NCBI GenBank assembly: GCA_050486265.1
Contig: JBJHCY010000003.1
Location: 62,001-126,000, forward strand
From: SLFH01 sp050486265
GTDB taxonomy: Bacteria > Planctomycetota > Phycisphaerae > Phycisphaerales > UBA1924
Direction of reading: 5' to 3'
Length of the DNA: 64,000 bases
A program made the position numbers and the translations under genes. Positions 58,171 to 64,000 of this stretch are shown here, in pieces (positions within the stretch are counted from its first letter, which is position 1; each line of letters opens with the position of its first letter). The notes below the pieces were generated by a model. That model worked only from the letters and a program-made list of their open reading frames with translations. It was not told the DNA's origin and searched no databases.

Positions 58171-58941
58171 GTGAGCGTGGCCCTCTGGATCATCGCGGGC
58201 CTTGCCGCCCTGATTTTCGCCGGTTTCGTCACGCGCTGGCTTCTGAACAATCCGTGGGGCGATGTGGTCGGGGGGCTGCTCTACCGGTTCGGGCGGGGGT
58301 ATCTCCTCGTTTTTCAGCGTCTGCGCGTGCGCGGGGCGGATCAGGCGCCCGAGGGCCGGAAGCCGGGGCCGCTGATCGTCGTCGCCAATCACACGGCCGG
58401 GGTCGATCCGCTGTTGGTGCAGGCGGCCTGCCCCTTCCCGATCCGCTGGGTGATGGCCCAGGACATGCGCCATCCGTGGCTGGAGCCGATCTGGAAGTGG
58501 CATCGGGTCATCTTCGTCGATCGCGAGCACCCGACCTCGGGCGGTTTCCGCGAGGCGCTCCGCCACCTCAAGGACGGCGGGGTGCTGGGCATCTTTCCCG
58601 AGGGCGGGCTCGAGCGCCCCGCCAAGACCCTCCGCCCCTTCCTGCCTGGTGTGGGCGTCTTGGTCAGAAAGACCAAGGCCCCGGTGCTGCCGATCCTGAT
58701 CGACGGCGGTCCGCCGGTCGACCCGGCGTGGGCGAGCCTCTGGCGCCCTGGGAAGTACACGGTGCACATCAAGGCGCCGGTCGAGCTGGCGACGGAAGGT
58801 TCATCCGAAGAGATCGCCGCGGAACTGCAGAACCTCTATCGCGAGTGGACGGGCTGGGAGGTCAGCAGCGAGCCGGCGCCGCCCGACGCTCGCGGGGGCA
58901 AGGGCACGCGCAGACGCTCAGCTTCCAGATCCGGACGGTGA
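58171..58941 (+). CDS. 1-acyl-sn-glycerol-3-phosphate acyltransferase-like (PlsC family)
   Basis: A 256-residue membrane-associated acyltransferase. One N-terminal helix (ALWIIAGLAALIFAGFVTRWLL) is followed by the HxxxxD motif in VVANHTAGVDPLLVQ, the glycerol-phosphate-binding GVLGIFPEGGLERPAKTLRPFLPGVGVL (FPEG) and VLPILIDGG. The family transfers acyl chains to lysophosphatidate or to lipid A precursors. The C-terminus is basic (ARGGKGTRRRSASRSGR). GTG 58171 begins just before the helix; the frame is open further upstream but runs through repeat family B. Its 3' end overlaps that of the convergent metallopeptidase gene by 24 bp. Confidence 0.9.
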   Translation: MSVALWIIAGLAALIFAGFVTRWLLNNPWGDVVGGLLYRFGRGYLLVFQRLRVRGADQAPEGRKPGPLIVVANHTAGVDPLLVQAACPFPIRWVMAQDMRHPWLEPIWKWHRVIFVDREHPTSGGFREALRHLKDGGVLGIFPEGGLERPAKTLRPFLPGVGVLVRKTKAPVLPILIDGGPPVDPAWASLWRPGKYTVHIKAPVELATEGSSEEIAAELQNLYREWTGWEVSSEPAPPDARGGKGTRRRSASRSGR

Positions 58942-61605
58942 GGACGATTCCTCGATCAGTCGCCGCACCGCATCGAGCCGCCGCTGGTGGATCTCACGCC
59001 CGGGCTCGATCTCGCCGAGGGCGACGAGGTGACGCTCGGCGTGGCGGAGTTCGCCTGCCCGCAGCGCGATCGTCGCGGCGAACTCACGCGTCGAGGCGTC
59101 GAAGGGCGCGATCGTCGCGGCCCGGTTCGCCTTCGCCAGCGCGCTTCCGAACCTTTCGAGTTCGGCATAACGCCTTGCGAGTTCGGCGGCGTACGCCGGA
59201 GAGTGCTGCTCGCGAGCATCGAGCCATTCGAGGTGCTCGATGGCGATCTCGTCCTCGCCGCTGGCGCGGGCGTGGCGGACGAGGCGTCGGCGTGGCTCGG
59301 GGTCGTGGGGCATGAGCGTCGCAAGGCGTTCCCAGAGCGCCCGTGTCTCGTCGTCGAGCCGGTCGCCTTCAGAAGCCGAAGCCGCGGCGGCTCGGAGCAG
59401 GCCGACATGCTCGGGGTGCTCGGCGAGGAGGATGCGCAGGCGGAGCGGGTCGGGCCCGCCGCCGGAAGCCTCTTTGGCGAGCGCATCGAGCAGGTCCTCG
59501 GTGGAGGGCTGGCCTTCGGGCGGCAGCACGCCCCACGAGCGGAGGTCTTCGCGCGCCCGGATCATGAAGAGCTTCATGAACTCGTCCACCTCGACTTCGA
59601 GGACGGCGCGCACGGCGTCGCGCTCCGACTCGCCCTTGGCGTAGCGGTCCATGAGCTCCAGCGGCGCGCGGTCGCCCCACGCGTCGACGATGAAGCGGTA
59701 CATCCACGCGCCCTGCGCGTACGCCAGGGTGCGGTCGGCGGGACGCTCGGGGCGGATGAAGCCCAGGTTGATCTTGTCGAGGTCGAACAGGCGGCCTTCG
59801 CGGTACGCCGAGGCGAGCAGGCCGATCCACTCGGGCGGCATCGGCCGGTCTTCCAGGTGGACGGCCGCGGCTTCGGTGAACCAGTGGGGGATGCGGTTGC
59901 GTGTGCGGCTGAGCGTGACGGTGTGGGCGTACTCGTGCTGGAGCACGCGGGCCCAGTCGTAAAACCCGACGGACTGACGCGCGCCGCCCCGCGGCGATTC
60001 CATGGCGATCACCGGTCCGGTGGCCGCGGCCATGGTGTGGATCGCGGGCATGCCGGTGATGCGGACGCTGAACCACTCGTGATCGGGCATGAGCTCGATG
60101 GTGGTTCTGCGCGGGGGGGTGTGGTCGATCCCGCCGGGCCCGTCGCCGGCGACGCGCTGGTGGATGCGTTCGGCTTGCTCGATCATCTCGCGCGCGAGCA
60201 GGGCGTCGATGCCGGGCTTGTAGCGGACGATGAAGTGATCGCTCTCGAGCGTGTTGTAGCTCGCGAGCTCTTCGATCACGCGGAAGCTGTTTTCCGCCCG
60301 GCGGTTGAAGGGGTCCATGCGGACGGCGCGCCGGAGCCAGAGGCGAGCGCGGTCGTCGCGTCCGGACTGCATCTCGAGCAGCCCGAGTTCGAGCACGGGG
60401 TCGGCCCAGGTGGGCAGGAGCGCGTTGGCGCGTTCGAGCAGGTCGGCCGCTTCGTCGTACTGGCGTCCGAAGGCGAGCTCGCGGCCGGCCTCGTAGAGCG
60501 CCAGCGGCGAGCCGGGGGAGCGGGCGTCGAACGCGCTGAGCAACGCTTCGGCGTCGGCGAAGGCGAACGACGAGGCGACGAGCGCCGCCTCGACCGCCAG
60601 CGCCTCGCGCATCTGCGGGTAGCGGGCGAGCGTGGGGCGGAGCGCTCGCAGCCCCGCCTCGGCGTCGCCCTGACGGAGCATCGTTCTGGCGCGCAGGAGG
60701 TCGGCGTAGACGGAGTTCTGGCGCCCCGCCCCGTGGACCTCCGAGGCGAGGGCGTCGAGTCGTGCTGCGATCTGCGTCGCGCCGGCGAAGTCGAACCCCT
60801 CGACGCGCATCCGGCCTGCGAGGTACCACGCGCGGGCCAGGCCCGGGTTCAGGCGGATGACCTCGTTGAGCGCGTCGGCCGCCTCGGAGAACTGACGCTT
60901 GCTGAAGAGCAGCTCGGCCTCGGCGAGGCGGACGGTCCAGTCGAGGCGGTCGACCTCGTCGCGCCCGCGCGCGAGCAGACGCATGAGCGCCTGGAAATCC
61001 GAGGCGACGCCCGCCCCGGCGGCGCTGGGCCCGAAATAGTTCAGGCGCAGCGTCATCGCGGTGGCGAAGGCCGCGATCGCGCCCGCGTCGTCGGAGAGCG
61101 CACGGCGCGGGGTCTCGCGCAGCAGGCGGGCGGTCTCCGCCTCGGCTTCTTGCAGTCTGCCCGCCGCGACGAGCGCCTGCGCCCGCAGCGCGGCGGCCCG
61201 GATGGAATCGTCGCCTTCGAGCAGCGCAAGAGCGTTCGACAGCTCGCCCCGCATCACCTTGGCTTCGGCTCGCACGAGCGTCGGCGTCAACTCGTCGTCG
61301 AGCGCGGGGTGGTCGAGGAGCCCGCGTCGCAGCGCGACCGTCGCGAGCGAGCCGGGCTGCTGCAGGTCTTCGGTGGTCCAGAGCCCGTGGAAGAGGCGCA
61401 GGCGGCGCGCCGATTCTTCATCGATGAACTCTGAATCGAGCAGGCGGCGCACGCTCGGCGAGATGTCTCGGCGTTCGGTCGGCGCCGGCGCGTCGAGCGC
61501 GCCCTCGGGGGCCGTGCTCGGACGCCCCTCGGCCTGCGCCAGCGCGTGTGCGGGCGGCAGCGCCGCGACGAAGATCGCAAGAGCCGGGGCGAGCCGCCGC
61601 CTCAT
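58918..61605 (-). CDS. Secreted TPR-containing gluzincin metallopeptidase-like protein
   Basis: An 895-residue protein with a signal peptide (RRLAPALAIFVAALPPAHALAQ). Residues about 100-470 are TPR-like helical repeats (ADALNEVIRLNPGLARAWYLAGRM; AADLLERANALLPTWADPVLELGLLEM). A peptidase MA-like domain follows: LQHEYAHTVTL with HExxH at 557-561, then HWFTEAAAVHLE carrying the downstream Glu zinc ligand, as in M1/DUF1570-type gluzincins. The C-terminal 250 residues are again helical repeats. It is probably a periplasmic peptidase or assembly factor. Its ATG overlaps the stop of the LolA-like gene by 4 bp, so the pair is coupled and may function together in envelope maintenance. Confidence 0.88.
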   Translation of the reverse strand: MRRRLAPALAIFVAALPPAHALAQAEGRPSTAPEGALDAPAPTERRDISPSVRRLLDSEFIDEESARRLRLFHGLWTTEDLQQPGSLATVALRRGLLDHPALDDELTPTLVRAEAKVMRGELSNALALLEGDDSIRAAALRAQALVAAGRLQEAEAETARLLRETPRRALSDDAGAIAAFATAMTLRLNYFGPSAAGAGVASDFQALMRLLARGRDEVDRLDWTVRLAEAELLFSKRQFSEAADALNEVIRLNPGLARAWYLAGRMRVEGFDFAGATQIAARLDALASEVHGAGRQNSVYADLLRARTMLRQGDAEAGLRALRPTLARYPQMREALAVEAALVASSFAFADAEALLSAFDARSPGSPLALYEAGRELAFGRQYDEAADLLERANALLPTWADPVLELGLLEMQSGRDDRARLWLRRAVRMDPFNRRAENSFRVIEELASYNTLESDHFIVRYKPGIDALLAREMIEQAERIHQRVAGDGPGGIDHTPPRRTTIELMPDHEWFSVRITGMPAIHTMAAATGPVIAMESPRGGARQSVGFYDWARVLQHEYAHTVTLSRTRNRIPHWFTEAAAVHLEDRPMPPEWIGLLASAYREGRLFDLDKINLGFIRPERPADRTLAYAQGAWMYRFIVDAWGDRAPLELMDRYAKGESERDAVRAVLEVEVDEFMKLFMIRAREDLRSWGVLPPEGQPSTEDLLDALAKEASGGGPDPLRLRILLAEHPEHVGLLRAAAASASEGDRLDDETRALWERLATLMPHDPEPRRRLVRHARASGEDEIAIEHLEWLDAREQHSPAYAAELARRYAELERFGSALAKANRAATIAPFDASTREFAATIALRAGELRHAERHLVALGEIEPGREIHQRRLDAVRRLIEESSSPSGSGS

Positions 61606-62474
61606 CGGCGACCCTCGGCGAAATCGTCGCGGATATCGACATCCCAGCCCTCGCCCGGGGGGTCGGTGTCGATCACGCCCTCGGGCAGCGGCTCGTTGAA
61701 GCGCACATTGATGAGCTGCACGATCGATTCGTCCTCGTCTGCGGTCTTTGTCCAGGCCATGCGAGGGAGCAGGCGCAGCGGGCCTTCGGTGCTCTGCTGG
61801 TACCAGATCCGCACCTCGGTGAGCTCCAGTTCCCTCGCGAACGCGGGTCGGGGGACGAGGCGGAGCTGGAAGGTGGTTCTCCGCGAGGCGAAGTCGATCA
61901 GTTCGTCGTCCCACAGCCCCTCCTCGACGGGGACGAGCGTCGCCTCGAAGCGTTCGACGATGTCGTCGCGCTTCTGGCCGATCGGGATCGGGAACGGGCC
62001 CTCGCCGAGGCGGAGCGGGTCGAACGCCTGGCCCTCGGGCACGACGCGGCGCTTGATGAACTGGCGCTCGCGCGGATGCTTCTCGACGACCCACGAGCCG
62101 TCGAAGATGTAGACCATCTCGCGGTCGCGGTGGAGGACGCCGCCGACCTGCATCGTGTCGAAGTTGACGGCGAAGGCGCGTCGGTCGGGCGCATCTTCGC
62201 TGGCGGGCTCGGAGCGGTAGAAGAGCGTGCCGGTGCGCGTCTGGATGTCGCCGGCGACGGCGAACTCTCGCTGGTAGCGGATGCCGGCGCGGAGGGTGCG
62301 GATGCCGTCGCCCTCGCGTTCGAGGGCGAGGAGGAGATCGTCGGCGGTTCGGATCGGGGCCGAGTCAGGCGCAGCGGCCGGCGTGGGGTCGGCGGGCTCG
62401 GCAGCCGCGGCGTGCAGCATCGCGCTCTGGAGCGTCGTGAGGGTCATGAGCAATAAGGTCGCAAGCGTTGTCAT
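61602..62474 (-). CDS. LolA-like periplasmic lipoprotein-carrier family protein
   Basis: A 290-residue protein with a signal peptide (TLATLLLMTLTTLQSAMLHAAAAE). The following beta-rich region fits the LolA/LolB half-barrel: IRTLRAGIRYQREFAVAGDIQTRTGTLFYRSEP, FAVNFDTMQVGGVLHRDREMVYIFDGSWVVEKHPRERQFIKRRVVPEG, then FQLRLVPRPAFARELELTEVRIWYQQSTEGPLRLLPRMAW and LINVRFNEPLPEGVID. These proteins carry lipid-modified cargo or probe lipids in the periplasm. Assignment is by strand pattern rather than a diagnostic motif. It is the first gene of a unit with the coupled metallopeptidase. Confidence 0.8.
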   Translation of the reverse strand: MTTLATLLLMTLTTLQSAMLHAAAAEPADPTPAAAPDSAPIRTADDLLLALEREGDGIRTLRAGIRYQREFAVAGDIQTRTGTLFYRSEPASEDAPDRRAFAVNFDTMQVGGVLHRDREMVYIFDGSWVVEKHPRERQFIKRRVVPEGQAFDPLRLGEGPFPIPIGQKRDDIVERFEATLVPVEEGLWDDELIDFASRRTTFQLRLVPRPAFARELELTEVRIWYQQSTEGPLRLLPRMAWTKTADEDESIVQLINVRFNEPLPEGVIDTDPPGEGWDVDIRDDFAEGRR

Positions 62475-62602
62475 CGTGGGCACCCTCCTGGCGGTGATTG
62501 TCCGCACCCGCGGCTGGTTGTATCGGGCGGGAGGGCTCATGGAGCAACAACCGGCCCGATATTGCGCACATTCCCGGATGGTCCGGGCCCCAATCCGATT
62601 CT

Positions 62603-63115
62603 TTATGCGTCGTCGGGGGGCTCGCCGGGCCCGCGATCGGGCGTGGGGTCCGGCGCCCGGTCGAGGCGTGCGAGAAAGTCGCGGAGGATGGCGGCGGCGG
62701 CCAGGGCGTCGCGGAGACGCTTCTTCTGGGCGTGGGTCAGCCCGCTGCCGGCCATCGCCCAGTCCGCCTCGGCGCTGGTCAGGCGTTCGTCCTGAAAGCG
62801 GGTGACGCGTCCGGAGCGTTCGGCGAGGCGTGCGGCGAACCCGCGGACGAGCTTTGCGCGCGGGCCCTCGGTGCCGTGCATGTTCAGGGGCAGGCCGAAG
62901 ACGAGCTCGCCCGAGGCGTCGAGGTGCTCGTCGATCGCGGCGAGGAGATCACGCAGGAGCGCCTCGCCGGCGTCGTGGGCGATGGGCGTCTCGATGACGC
63001 CGATCGGGCTTGAGCCGGTGACCTGATCGCCGACGGCGATGCCTGTGCGCCTGTCGCCGAGATCGACGGCGAGGTATCGCGTGTGCGCCGTGCGCGGGGC
63101 GAAGCCGGGGGTCAT
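62603..63115 (-). CDS. ruvX: Putative Holliday junction resolvase / pre-16S rRNA nuclease RuvX (YqgF)
   Basis: A 170-residue RNase H-fold nuclease. Seen: YLAVDLGDRRTGIAVGD (first catalytic Asp), ELVFGLPLNMHGTEGPRAKLVRGFAARL and VTRFQDERLTSAEADWAM (second acidic site DER-(L/F)-T-(S/T)-xxA). These define YqgF/RuvX, which processes the 16S rRNA 5' end in E. coli. The C-terminus has HAQKKRLRDALAAAAILRDFL with the third acidic Asp, followed by an Asp/Pro-rich tail. ATG 63115. Immediately upstream is a repeat-rich gene-free stretch. Confidence 0.93.
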   Translation of the reverse strand: MTPGFAPRTAHTRYLAVDLGDRRTGIAVGDQVTGSSPIGVIETPIAHDAGEALLRDLLAAIDEHLDASGELVFGLPLNMHGTEGPRAKLVRGFAARLAERSGRVTRFQDERLTSAEADWAMAGSGLTHAQKKRLRDALAAAAILRDFLARLDRAPDPTPDRGPGEPPDDA

Positions 63116-63143
63116 GGGCGAGGCCCCGGTCTTGAGACTGTGG

Positions 63144-63166
63144 CGCTGGCGGCTCGCCCGCCAGTG
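63144..63166. repeat. CACTGGCGG-family hairpin, left of the nested inverted repeat
   Basis: CGCTGGCGG (63144-63152, one mismatch), CTCGC, CCGCCAGTG (63158-63166), followed by a T-rich TTTTTTGTG. It is a family A copy in the gene-free stretch 63116-63530. Confidence 0.75.
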
Positions 63167-63203
63167 TTTTTTGTGTTCCCATCGCCCCGGAGGGGCGATG
63201 GGT

Positions 63204-63421
63204 TGTAGCCACGGGTGGAGCATCGTCCGGAGCGGAGCGCAGGACGCTGCGGAACCCGTGGAAGACGGTGCAAAGAAAGAGTCCGCCCTGAAGGGGCGGC
63301 GGAAGTGTGCGATCCAGGAGTTCCTTCGCCCCTTCGGGGCTCTTTAGATTTGTTTGTTGTTTTCCACGGGTTGCGCACATTCCGACGCGGGGCGTCGGCC
63401 TGTGCTCCACCCGTGGCTACA
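63204..63421. repeat. 218-bp nested inverted-repeat element
   Basis: Outer arms TGTAGCCACGGGTGGAGCA (63204-63222) and its exact reverse complement (63403-63421). Nested inside are AACCCGTGGAA (63253-63263) and TTCCACGGGTT (63362-63372). Beyond the outer arms each side carries a small hairpin (ATCGCCCC-GGA-GGGGCGAT at 63181-63199 on the left; CGCTCC-TTC-GGAGCG on the right). The interior (63264-63361) has no credible open frame. The whole is flanked by family A hairpins at 63144 and 63481. It may be a non-autonomous mobile element or a structured RNA. Confidence 0.85.
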
Positions 63422-63480
63422 GCCCTTCGCTCCTTCGGAGCGGGAAGATCATCGATACTGATGTCATTGCCATGAAGAGA

Positions 63481-63503
63481 CACTGGCGGACAAGCCGCCA
63501 GTG
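63481..63503. repeat. CACTGGCGG-family hairpin, right of the nested inverted repeat
   Basis: CACTGGCGG (63481-63489), ACAAG, CCGCCAGTG (63495-63503), followed by CCACAGG as in the copy at 34794-34816. It lies 27 bp after the stop-side end of the guanylyltransferase gene (63531, minus strand) and may terminate it. Confidence 0.8.
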
Positions 63504-63530
63504 CCACAGGTTTACTGACAGCGCTCGGCC

Positions 63531-64000
63531 TCATTGCACCTCTTCGTCCAGCTCCGCGTGCAGGAGTTTCAGGTCCTGCGCCCGTTCGCGCGGCATCACC
63601 AGCGTTGCTCTCGGCGTGTGCACCACCACCAGGTTGTCGCAGCCGAGCAGCGCGATCGTGTGGTCGTCGGGGCCGACGACGAGATTGCCGCGGCTGTCGG
63701 TGAGGGTCACATTCCCGCTCACGCGGTTGCCCTGGTCGTCCGAGGCTAGTGTCTCGGCGTAGCTCGGCCACGAGCCGACATCCAGCCAGCGGACGGGCAT
63801 CGAGACGCCGCAGATCGAGAAGTCTTCGTCTGCGGAAGCCGGTTCCATGACGGCGTAGTCGACGCTGGTCTTGGGCAGGGTCGGATACACCTCGTCGAGC
63901 ACGCGTTGTTGGTCGGGCGTGCCCCATGCCGCGGCGATCTTGCTGAGGCCGTCGTAGCTCTCGGGCTTGAATTTCTTGAGGGCTTTCATAAACGCGCCGG
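63531..64000 (-). CDS. Mannose-1-phosphate guanylyltransferase, C-terminal part (5' end outside window)
   Basis: The frame is open to the window edge; 155 residues are visible, beginning GAFMKALKKFKPESYDGL. They match the C-terminal part of GDP-mannose pyrophosphorylases: LPKTSVDYAVMEPA (substrate-binding E-K/x-D-Y region), DVGSWPSYAE, then the left-handed beta-helix-like tail NRVSGNVTLTDSRGNLVVGPDDHTIALLGCDNLVVVHTPRATLVMPRERAQDLK. The enzyme makes GDP-mannose from GTP and mannose-1-phosphate; with ManA (27101-28138) it supplies mannosyl donors for glycans. An ATG at 63989 is internal to the family and not the true start. Confidence 0.9.
   Translation of the reverse strand, partial: GAFMKALKKFKPESYDGLSKIAAAWGTPDQQRVLDEVYPTLPKTSVDYAVMEPASADEDFSICGVSMPVRWLDVGSWPSYAETLASDDQGNRVSGNVTLTDSRGNLVVGPDDHTIALLGCDNLVVVHTPRATLVMPRERAQDLKLLHAELDEEVQ

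Overview
This 64 kb window is high-GC, densely coded and looks like chromosome of a planctomycete, most likely of the Phycisphaerae. The evidence is a secreted protein with an N-terminal LEPR-x-V-L motif (9775-12108), a small chlamydial-type histone H1-like protein, HlyD/M50-protease/SecA-like gene clustering, and short intergenic hairpin families. No insertion sequence, phage, CRISPR array or antibiotic-resistance island was seen. Both ends cut a gene: an amidohydrolase at the left (1-759) and a mannose-1-phosphate guanylyltransferase at the right (63531-64000). The taxonomic call is an inference from protein content, not from a marker-gene search.

Layout. 1-3431 (+): two tandem imidazolonepropionase-like amidohydrolases (the second has lost its metal-binding HxH) and an M42-type peptidase. 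3477-9567 (-): a membrane hybrid histidine kinase, an isolated NuoF and two glycosyltransferases of family 2. 9775-14675 (+): a cyclophilin-type surface protein ending in a clear terminator, an MsbA-like ABC exporter and a small zinc-ribbon protein. 14695-25703 (-): a large MscS-family channel preceded by a compact four-gene unit (periplasmic HlyD adaptor, GAF-HlyD fusion, PqqD-like/M50 protease/HlyD fusion, truncated SecA-like ATPase). This unit is the best candidate for an undescribed export or envelope-processing system. 25903-32000: a DegT aminotransferase, then on the minus strand two units: histone-like/FabZ-like/ManA and HAD/KsgA/phosphotransferase.

32067-36799: a DUF4143-type ATPase with a 37-bp AT-rich palindrome in front of it, glycine C-acetyltransferase (Kbl), a GNAT acetyltransferase and an antiporter-like membrane protein. 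36942-42733: glmS and carB, divergent. 42740-49014 (-): a run of pckA, tpiA, secG, yicC, a phosphotransferase and a PDZ protein. A tRNA-His lies at 49154-49228. 49384-57919 (-): fructosamine-kinase family protein, a PilZ-receiver-HPt protein whose phosphorylation residues are replaced, gyrB, an L,D-transpeptidase, 5-formyltetrahydrofolate cyclo-ligase and RarA. 58171-64000: an acyltransferase (+), then on the minus strand a TPR metallopeptidase, a LolA-like protein, RuvX and the partial guanylyltransferase.

Functional themes. Sugar-nucleotide and glycan metabolism recurs (glmS, manA, mannose-1-phosphate guanylyltransferase, DegT aminotransferase, two GT2 enzymes, MsbA-like exporter). Envelope and export functions are also frequent (SecG, SecA-like, M50, HlyD, MscS, LolA-like, L,D-transpeptidase). 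The rest is core metabolism and information processing. Intergenic DNA holds two dispersed repeat families: hairpins built on CACTGGCGG/CCGCCAGTG (seven copies in three places), and an element with GCGCCCTGCGCCC arms around CGGCCTTCGGCCG. There is also one 220-bp nested inverted repeat (63204-63421) lying between two hairpins of the first family.
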